From the NCBI GenBank assembly GCA_934045905.1, contig OW203771.1:3906001-3970000 (forward strand): a DNA stretch of 64,000 nt, read 5' to 3'. Numbering within the stretch: position 1 is the stretch's first letter; the number at the start of each line of letters is the position of its first letter. The position numbers were made by a program, and so were the translations under genes. This DNA comes from Leuctra nigra. Its lineage: Eukaryota; Arthropoda; Insecta; Plecoptera; Leuctridae. The notes under the pieces are model-generated. The model was not told where the DNA came from and made no database searches. It worked only from the letters and a program-made list of their open reading frames with translations. Positions 56,069 through 64,000 of this stretch are shown here, in pieces.

Positions 56069-58246
56069 GGGCGATGACGTAGGTGAGGACGGACTGATGA
56101 AGCTTGCATCAAAAACATCTCAAGAGTATTTTAGGTCGCATTTTGCTTGAAACAGACCCTATAATATCAGTCCAAGTCAACAACTATTATATTCATATAG
56201 CCATTTTGATTACATTTTTAAAAAAAATCAGGAAAAATGTGTCATAAAATACTTTACTAACTTTTTAATACTTTTACTTTTAATAACTTTTAAAGTAATT
56301 GACTTACGGACATTTTATTCTTGTCTTGGCATATTTTAAAATGTCCCTATGCCAAGAATGTTCAGATATTTTATCACTGCGCTCTTGACGCTTCACTTTC
56401 AAGGCCTGTAGAACGGCATCGAGCACGCGATAATTAATTCACATGCATTACGCAGGCTCGCTTATCAACGTGTTACACAGAGCGTTTTCCTTGTAATTTT
56501 AACACGTATTTATATCCAAAGAATTTAACAATAGGTAATTTGGATAAAGTTCAGCAATCTCTTTGGTAAATTATGTAGTAATGAGCCACTCATTCATGTT
56601 GCGTGTATAACGTTAACAAAATCAAGTTTTAATAAGTAATATATTCTTTAGAGTATGATTAAAATCATAATTCACTTCAAAACTTTTGTTTCCCTCCATG
56701 TAATCAAGCTTTCAAAACTGGAAATCTGAAGTCAACAAAAAGACATTTCTTCTATCACTTCTCAAATTTACATCTTTGATAACGCAAAGCAATTGTTCCT
56801 GAAAGCCCAGCATCCATTCTAATGTTGAGATACAAAGAGGACATTACTAAATGTATGAAACACTCCAGTATAATTGCCTTCAAGTCTTACAATTCAACAA
56901 TCGCACTCACGGAGTTATTGTGGAGATAAGTACTCGAGGTGCTGTACGTAACACTTAGCAAACATCACTCCAGCAGCCAGCTACATTCACTGGTGTTGAC
57001 TCAATGTCGATCTATACATGGACAACAGAACGACAGTGATATGGAAATATTGTGGCAATGAATAGCAGATACAAATTTATTATCAACATCAAAAGATAAC
57101 AATAAAAATTTACAATTATGTAAAATAAAAATGATAAAAAAACATAACAATATGTATTACCAAATGTTACAATAATATAATGATTATTAAAATAGTATGA
57201 TAATAATTTTTGTATTTTTTATAACTAATAATTTCTTACAAAGTGGTGACTGATATGCAATAAAATATTGACAATTTGAAAAAATAATATAAAATTCCGT
57301 AAATAAATCGAACAATAAATATAAAAAATACAAAAAAGGTAATAAAATTCAAAAATTCACACCTAATATAAAAAAATATATATTGCCTATAAGTATAAGT
57401 TGACTGAGGCTCATATAATCTTATACATTTTATTATAAATATTAAGAATTATTAATAAAGTATACCTACCATACATGTACGACATAATAAAAAAAAATAT
57501 GTATAAATAAAATAAAATAAAACATAAGTACATCGTGCGAGTCTAGTTCCCCGAAAAACCTTCAAATCTGATATTTATTTCGATTTAGGTATTGGTTTCA
57601 TTTGTTATGAAAATATCGATTATCCAACGATTTCTATACCTCTAGCAAATATTTCGATTACTATAATTTAAACTAAAATGCAATTTTCAAATCATTGTTA
57701 TGTTTTCTCAAGATTCTTCTTCAAGATGCATACGTCATAAATAAAATCTCTAAATTTCACTTAAAATGCATCAATTTCATGGGAAGGAAAAGGTCGTGGA
57801 CAATTAAGTAAGGAACCTCTATGTTTTAGTAGGGAATCTTTCTGTACATGTATAGCTTTAACTGCCTATTATGTCCACAGCAGGGATTCATTGTAACAAA
57901 ACGAATACCTAATTAGTTAAAGTGGAAAGGTGAATACATGCTTGGGCTCACTTTGGACATAATTGATCTGTTACTTCCTTGTGCGCTCTCTGAGCAAGCA
58001 AACCATCAACATGCGTGACTTCATACGCACTTTCTCCGTGAATCTTCGTTTTCTTTGTTTTTTCTCATTGTCACGAGGCGTCTGAAAAGGTCAATGTGAG
58101 GTCAAGAATCTCGAAGATGGATATTTTAGAAATTGATTTATTGACACGCCCTGAAGATTGAGTGATGAAGCAAGTGCCGTTTCAGTTGCCGTTTTAGTTT
58201 CTATCGTCTGTTGAAGTGATTCTCGTGCCATCGTACTGAATATGTA
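54401..58246. other. Intergenic DNA, low-complexity tracts, decayed repeats
   Basis: Holds a run of about 26 G (54669-54694), a dispersed-repeat copy at about 55550-55680, a GAT trinucleotide run (about 56008-56066), and a decayed family X terminus GCTTATCAACGTGTTACACAGAGCGTTTTCCTTG at about 56460-56493. A very AT-rich stretch lies at 57060-57535. No gene is recognised. Confidence 0.5.
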
Positions 58247-58463
58247 CCTCAGAGGTAGAAGGGCGGAAGTCTGTTTTCGATTTGCGTTTTCACACTTTTG
58301 GAATTATGATATCAAGTTCTTTTAATTGCCGTTTGACTGACGGTAACAAATACAGTTATATTGAAGTATTCTCTTACACAATGACTCATGTCACCATTAC
58401 AAATATGACTTGATGAGACCTCAAGCTTAGTTGAAATGGACGTCCGGCCTTCTACCTCTGAGG
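58247..58463. mobile_element. MITE with terminal inverted repeats, complete copy
   Basis: CCTCAGAGGTAGAAGGGCGG at the left pairs with CCGGCCTTCTACCTCTGAGG at the right. The 217-bp body contains GAAGTATTCTCTTACACAATGACTCATGTCACCATT, which appears reverse-complemented in the member at 1-220. Confidence 0.85.
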
Positions 58464-58984
58464 CACAGATATTTTTGTAATTTAGTAGATGTTTAACGTC
58501 GCACCGATCTACAACTAGACTTGGCGAGATACATGATTATGAAGACGAGGGAAGATATATCGAAGAATGGGTAAGGATGGAGGGCGGGAAGGAGGCGGTC
58601 GTGTTCAATTAGTAGTGCATCCTAGCAATCATTCTACATCCTACTATTTGGATTGTTGTATTTTGTACGATCTAATGTTTGTAATTATTGACACTCCTCT
58701 CCATTTAAGATGTTTATTTGCATCACTTAGCCACAAAGTAAAACGTTACGTAGTTGTTTCTACTGAAACAAAATGTCACGGAAATAAATCTACGAGCAAA
58801 GACAAACATTGGCTCAGCAGTTTCTTTCTGTCCGAAACTATGGTAATGAACGAATAATTTCCTAATTCGAATAACACGTAATTGCTTAAACCTAATGAAA
58901 GTGATTTCAGACAGAGTCAAGGAACCTGTTATTTCTTGCCACACGGTCTTATATTGCGCTCGCTCATCAACGCGTTACAACGAG
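58464..58984. other. Intergenic DNA with a family X terminal scrap
   Basis: GCGCTCGCTCATCAACGCGTTACAACGAGC at about 58956-58985 is a family X end without a body, directly before the SINE head. The 96-codon frame at 58567-58857 has no recognised motif. Confidence 0.45.
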
Positions 58985-59500
58985 CATCTCGCGGAGCAAG
59001 TTGGCTCAGGGAACAACGCTCTGGACTTACACTCAGCAGTCCCGGATTCGATTCCCGCAACCGTCTTTCCTTGTTTCTCTCAGTCATGTGACAAATAAGG
59101 CACCACGACCGTCTCCTCCCACGAAACCATCGCCTAGTCGTCACCATCATAATAATTTAACGGAACAGGTTGGCTGAGTGGTTAACGCTCTGAACTTGTA
59201 TTCCGGAGGCCCGGGTTCGATTCCCGCGGCCGTCCTTCCTGACTGGGGTTTTTTCGTGGTATTCCCTCAGTCGACAGGCAAATGCTGGGAAGGTACCCTA
59301 CTTATAGGCCACGACTGCCTCCTTCCCACCTTCCATCCTTACCTACTCTTCACCATCATCTCCCAATCATCATCATAATCATTCATCGGTCGCCATTAGC
59401 CTCGCTGCAGAACAGTGCGACGTTAAGCTAGACAAAAAAAAACATAATAATTTATCCGTCGCCATGAGCCAAGTTGCAGACCAGTGCGACGTTAAACAAC
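58985..59500 (+). mobile_element. Older tRNA-derived SINE, split by a younger copy
   Basis: Head 58985-59159: A-box-like AGTTGGCTCAGGGAACAACG, B-box GGATTCGATTCCCGC, then the SINE body. Tail 59455-59500: CCGTCGCCATGAGCC..GTTGCAGACCAGTGCGACGTTAAA. The two parts are contiguous in the family consensus and are separated here by 59160-59454. Confidence 0.85.
59160..59442 (+). mobile_element. Younger tRNA-derived SINE with target-site duplication
   Basis: The head AGGTTGGCTGAGTGGTTAACGC (A box) and GGGTTCGATTCCCGC (B box) look like a serine/leucine-type tRNA. The body runs to GCCATTAGCCTCGCTGCAGAACAGTGCGACGTTAAG and a short A-rich tail. A 12-bp duplication, CATAATAATTTA, lies at 59148-59159 and 59443-59454. 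The head lacks a convincing full cloverleaf, so this is not a tRNA gene. Confidence 0.9.
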
Positions 59501-59802
59501 GTCAAAATAAAAATATAAGACAAGAGTTTCACTGGTTTTCTTTATCAAAGCAATATTTCATCAAAATCAGATAAAAAATATGACAACTTTCAGAAGTTTA
59601 TATTCATTGAATTTGTCTTGTTCCGAACTCTTGAGAGACGTTATTTTTCTCGACAGGAATGAAAGGAAAGAATTGATTTATCTTTCACGTTCTTCTCAGT
59701 GAGTGGTGATGCACGTGCGTTGAATTGCATCATAAACAATTGCATTGCAGCCCATCCCAATGTGCTCCGTCTGAACTGCTCCGTCAAAAAAACCTACCCA
59801 AG

Positions 59803-61050
59803 ATGGCGTCGCGTGATGAAGAAGCGGACGAACACTCCGCAATAAATTCTATTTATAAGTGTAACAAGTGCAATAAAAAGGTTAAAGTAGGCATTCAATG
59901 TATCAGTTGTAGTGAAAGAATACATGTGAAATGCGCGAATATCATCATCCACAAAAAAGGTACTGTAAATTCAGTTGATAATATTGTCTGGACCTGCCGC
60001 GAATGTGACGCTGAGAGATTGAGGTTAGCGTCCATGCTAATGCTGCCAGTAGACGATGACCTCGAGCTGCCCGTGCAACCTGTCATCACAGAGCTGAGTG
60101 TACAGATCAATATGTTAAAAAGAGAGAACGCACTTCTCCTCCGTCTGGTGTCAAGCTTAACACGCGAATCCAACACTAAAGACGCGACTATCAAATCACT
60201 AAATGAAATTGTCAAGCAAAATTCCTCAAGTACTGAGCAAAGCCGCGACCAAGCTGAACCAAGAAAATCATATAGCCAGGCTGTTAAAAGAGCGGAAGTA
60301 ATAATCGTCAAACCCAAGAACCAAAGCCAAACAAGTAAGACGACAAGAAGTGATGTAGAAAATGCCATCAATCCGTCAACACTGGCCCAACCAATCGGTG
60401 TTGTCAACGTCAAAAACATTTCAAATGGAGGCCTTGTGATTGGCTGTTCAAATGCTAAATCTGTTGCCGTTATGAAAAATTCAGTGGAATTAGCTCTAGG
60501 TGAGAAATATGAAGTAAAAATTCCAGATAGACTAAAACCCAGGTTAAAGATCATTGGCGTCACCTACGTGCACGAGACGAATGATCAGCTGATCGATGTC
60601 ATTACTAAACAAAACGACCTACAAACAGGAAGTCCTATCTTCCATTTTCGCATCATCAAAGAGATACAAAACAAAACCGGGTCTACTGTCATAATAGAGA
60701 CTGATCAACAAACTCGTTTATCCCTGTTGAAGGAGGGGTGGGTAAATATCGGCTGGCAGAGATCGAAAGTGTACGACCACGTCCACGTGACGCAGTGTTT
60801 TTGTTGTTGGGGGTTTAACCACCTGGCGAAGGAATGCAAATACAAACAGGTGTGTTTATTCTGCGCGGGAGAACATCTAGCGAAGGAATGCAAGGCTGCT
60901 ACATATGAATGTATCAACTGCCTGAGCCTACACCCCACTTCGACACCTGAGCAGAGAAATCATTCCGCCAGTTATTGGAACTGCCCCGTACTAAAGGGTC
61001 GGCAGATCTCAAAGATGAAGAGAATTGAATATGAAGTTGGTGCAGCATAG
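59803..61050 (+). CDS. Element B ORF1: PHD-finger, CCHC nucleic-acid-binding protein
   Basis: 415 aa from the ATG at 59803; an upstream in-frame ATG at 59725 would add 26 residues. The 59803 start is preferred because its context CAAGATGGCG is shared with element A. Counting from 59725, a PHD-type C4HC3 finger uses C46, C49, C59, C62, H67, C70, C91 and C94. A coiled coil follows at about 120-155. The middle domain ends VNIGWQRSKVYDHVHVTQC, leading into zinc knuckles (CFCCWGFNHLAKEC, CLFCAGEHLAKEC and a third cluster). It probably packages element RNA. The PHD finger replaces the SAP domain of element A. Ends GCA-TAG, followed by CAA-CTA-ATC. Confidence 0.9.
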   Translation: MASRDEEADEHSAINSIYKCNKCNKKVKVGIQCISCSERIHVKCANIIIHKKGTVNSVDNIVWTCRECDAERLRLASMLMLPVDDDLELPVQPVITELSVQINMLKRENALLLRLVSSLTRESNTKDATIKSLNEIVKQNSSSTEQSRDQAEPRKSYSQAVKRAEVIIVKPKNQSQTSKTTRSDVENAINPSTLAQPIGVVNVKNISNGGLVIGCSNAKSVAVMKNSVELALGEKYEVKIPDRLKPRLKIIGVTYVHETNDQLIDVITKQNDLQTGSPIFHFRIIKEIQNKTGSTVIIETDQQTRLSLLKEGWVNIGWQRSKVYDHVHVTQCFCCWGFNHLAKECKYKQVCLFCAGEHLAKECKAATYECINCLSLHPTSTPEQRNHSASYWNCPVLKGRQISKMKRIEYEVGAA

Positions 61051-64000
61051 CAACTAATCTCATTAGATGGTGTAGTTGGTCCCAACAAGTTACTCCAGCA
61101 TACGGAACTCAACACCAAGACTCCATCACGACCGCATCATCGTGTAGTGCACGGAAACATCCAATGTTTGAGACACAAACTCCCCACCCTTCAATTGGCC
61201 CTTCAAGATCTCGCACCAGATGCCATCTGTCTGTCCGAGCATTGGCTGGCTGAAGAAGAACTGGGCAGCGCTTACTTAGCAGGTTACCAAATCGCCAGCT
61301 CTTTCTGCAGATCAGTCTTCATTCACGGAGGTGTGATCATCTACACTAAATCCAACCTTGCTTCTACTGACGTCACCGCCGCCCATACACTTAATGTCGA
61401 GAAACATTTCGAATCGGCAACTATCCTACTTGACACCCATGATGGAAGAAATGCAATTGCTTGCGTCTACAGGCCCCCGGGTGGTGATATTGACATATTT
61501 CTTAAGAATACGCACTGCCTGCTAGAAATAATTTCTTCTAAAAAGCCATCCAGTATTTTCCTATGTGGGGATTTCAATGTAAATTTCATGGAAGATAGTC
61601 GAATCAAAGACAAGCTGGAGGACTTGCTACTATCACACAACCTCCGTGAAATGGTGAAGGATCCAACGCGTGTCACAGCAACGTCTTGTACTAGAATTGA
61701 CAACATATTCACGAATATCAGGGGTGGTAGCAATGCTCGCTGTTATGTGTTCGACCCGGAACTCTCTGACCACCTGTTTCAAGCATTAACAATAGAATTA
61801 TTACCCCCCGCTACAGAGACTTTAGAAAACGAATCAAGAAGCTTCAAAAAGTGTCAGATTGAGTCCTTCATACTCGGGATCAGCGAAGTCACGTGGGACG
61901 CCGTCTACTCGAAAGCGTCGCTGGACGACAAATACGATGAGTTCCTACGCACGTTCCTTAGAGTGTTCAACGACGTATTTCCAAAAAAGAAGATGAAACT
62001 TAATAGAAATCATAATAAACCAAATAATCCATGGTTCACCCAAGAGTTTCGCGACATGTCCCTGTCTGTAAAGAAGTCCTACCGTGCTACGAGAAGACCA
62101 GGTCATTCAGCTGAGGACAAGATCAACTATATTTCCCTTAAACGAACTTTCATGAAGATGATAACGGAGGCGAAAAAAGCTACCAACGATTTAACTTTAC
62201 AATCATCATCAAACAAAGCAAAGACTGCCTGGAGTATTGTAAATTCTAATCACTACGGTAAAAGCCATCGTTCTAACGTAGATATTCGACTTGAAGAAGG
62301 TGAAGAATTAATAACCTCGCAACAGGAAATAGCATCTCGTCTTAATAATCACTTCAAAAACGCAGCAGTGAAAATGCTTGAGTCGCGGGAAGCCATTACT
62401 CGACCATCCCCACCCCAATACCCAGTCTCCACTAGCCAGAATATCATATTTTTATATCCTTTGACACCTAAGGAATACTACTCAATCATTGAAAAAATAG
62501 GGTCTAAGACTTCAGCAGGTATTGATGAAATTCCTTGTTTCCTCGTCAAATATGCGGCACCCTTCATCATGGAACCACTTATTCACATAATAAATCACTC
62601 GTTCGAACAAGGATCCTTCCCTACATGTCTCAAAACTGCCAAGATAATTCCTGTCTTCAAATCCGGGGAGCGAATGAAAATTGAAAATTACAGGCCTATC
62701 GCTCTTTTATCAGTCTTCTCTAAACTCCTCGAATCGGCCTTCTGTCTAAGACTTTTGTCTTTCCTCAATAAATTTTTGCTTCTTAATACAAATCAACACG
62801 GTTTCATGAAAGGAAGGTCAACTATAACCGCTCTCGCCAGCTTCATAGACGACATTCTTCAATCTCTTGATAATAACAAAGGCACCGTTGGCATATTCTA
62901 CGACTTCAGCAAAGCTTTCGACAGTGTCAATCACACACTCTTACTCCACAAACTCAACCTACTGGGAATTCGCGGAGTCGCCAACGATTGGATCAGATCT
63001 TACCTGTCGGACAGAGAGCAAAGAGTGTTCATATCGGGCAAGACCACTTCACACCTCTCGGACGGACTTACAACAAATGTCGGAATGCCGCAAGGGTCAA
63101 TAATTTCTCCGTATTTATTCATCCTCTTCACCAATGACCTTCCCGGAATTATAACAGCAGGAACTTTGACACTGTTCGCCGACGACACGAATCAGCTGAT
63201 CTCGACGGACACAAAGTATCTCGGCGACTTATCAAATGAGGCAGCACAGCAGATCGAGGCGTGGAGTAATGATAACTACATGATCTTAAATAAAAAGAAA
63301 ACAGTATTTATGCAATTCAATACAAAATGGAAGAAGAAAGAAGAAAGTCTACTCATTCGGCTAGAAGGTACCAGCATCGCGGAGGCAGAGACAACGAAGT
63401 TCTTGGGAGTCCAGCTCAACGAAACACTAGACTGGAGCAACCATATTCAAATGATCAGTGCACGTGTCGCCTCAGGTTGCTTCTTGATAAGAAAACTAAT
63501 GGACATAACAAATATCAGCACCATAAAGATGGTATATTTCTCATTTATCCAATCTCACTTAAATTACGGTATTATATTATGGGGCCATTCTTCTGGAGCT
63601 AAGAGACTTTTTACTTTACAAAAAAGGACCCTGCGGTACATGGCAAGAGCCAGCTTCAATCCTTGCGCTGACATTTATTTTAAAGACTCATGCAAACCCC
63701 TTTTTAAGCGTTTTAACATCCTGACTCTTCCTAGCCTTTATATTTTTAATTGTATTATGTTTGTTGTAGGCAATGACAAGAGATCTCCTGTAAATGCATT
63801 TGACCATCAATATGCAACAAGACACAAAGAGGACTTCAAACTTTTAAAACATAAACTTGCACTGTACGAGAAAAGTCCAACCTATCAAGGGTCTAAATTT
63901 TATAATGCTCTACCTCAACATTTAAAAGATAAAAATGGAGTTGATTTTAAAATGTCCTTAAAGTTGTTTTTAATTAGCTCTTGTTTTTATTCATTCAATG
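61051..64000 (+). CDS. Element B ORF2: endonuclease and reverse transcriptase, 3' end beyond window, no usable ATG
   Basis: 983 codons without a stop, beginning directly after the ORF1 TAG and in its frame. The endonuclease keeps its active-site residues: GNIQ (61153), LSEHW (about 61234), VYRPPGGD, CGDFN (about 61567) and LSDH (61762-61773). Reverse transcriptase motifs are ENYRPIALLSVFSKL, QHGFMKGRST, YDFSKAFDSVNH, MPQGSIISP and FADD at 63175-63186. The first in-frame ATG is at 61588, already past the GDFN catalytic motif, so a normal start would give a broken endonuclease. Translation therefore most likely comes from readthrough of the TAG. The C-terminus lies outside the window. Confidence 0.9.

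Larger units (their letters stand above)
59690..64000 (+). mobile_element. Element B: non-LTR retrotransposon, runs off the window
   Basis: The 5' region starts near 59690 (boundary estimated; CTCAGTGAGTGGTGATGCACGTGCG). ORF1 is at 59803-61050. A single TAG is followed by CAA-CTA, and ORF2 is open from 61051 to the window end in the same frame. No disabling mutation was seen in the 2.95 kb of ORF2 inside the window. Distantly related to element A throughout. Confidence 0.85.

Overview
The window reads as nuclear DNA of an insect. It is AT-rich, genes are split by introns with GT-AG borders, and most of it is old and young transposable elements. The three host genes belong to the insect-specific seven-transmembrane odorant receptor family (7tm_6). 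The repeat-rich intergenic DNA and tRNA- and 5S-derived SINEs would suit a large-genome hemipteran such as a planthopper, but no sequence here fixes the species.

Host genes. Three paralogous odorant receptors, each with seven coding exons in identical phases, can be assembled without a frameshift or premature stop: OR-A (+, 12145-20070, 490 aa), OR-B (-, 31152-37881, 483 aa) and OR-C (-, 39945-46219, 491 aa). OR-B and OR-C lie head to tail; OR-A converges on them. They share a conserved promoter/leader. Exons 3 and 6 are almost identical, while exons 4 and 5 are strongly diverged. All three have an unusually long second intracellular loop.

Mobile elements. (1) Two long non-LTR retrotransposons with complete reading frames: element A (-, about 49469-53945, ORF1 and ORF2) and element B (+, about 59690 to the window end, ORF1 and an ORF2 that runs off the edge). 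In both, ORF1 and ORF2 lie in one frame separated by a single TAG that is followed by CAR-YYA, the classical leaky-stop context. (2) An RTE-like reverse transcriptase element (32359-34283) with a 15-bp target-site duplication, nested inside another repeat inside OR-B intron 5. (3) A high-copy family here called X (ends CTAGG... and ...CGCTCGCTCA), at 6206-7442, 9338-10200, 10448-11762, 12353-13672, 15311-15865, 24928-25808, 46653-47800 and 47924-48712 plus fragments; its ends suggest non-autonomous Helitron/Helentron elements. (4) A composite family here called Y (13677-14976, 27461-30694 and fragments) made of a foldback, a zone rich in CCGGAAGTGACGTCAT sites and a hairpin end. (5) tRNA-derived SINEs, one nested in another at 58985-59500, and a 5S-rRNA-derived SINE at 38822-39202. 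(6) Several foldback or TIR elements.

Layout: 1-12 kb repeats and non-coding DNA with one CpG-rich block; 12-20 kb OR-A; 20-31 kb intergenic plus families X and Y; 31-46 kb OR-B and OR-C; 46-49 kb family X; 49.5-54 kb element A; 54-58 kb AT-rich intergenic; 58-64 kb MITE, nested SINEs and element B.
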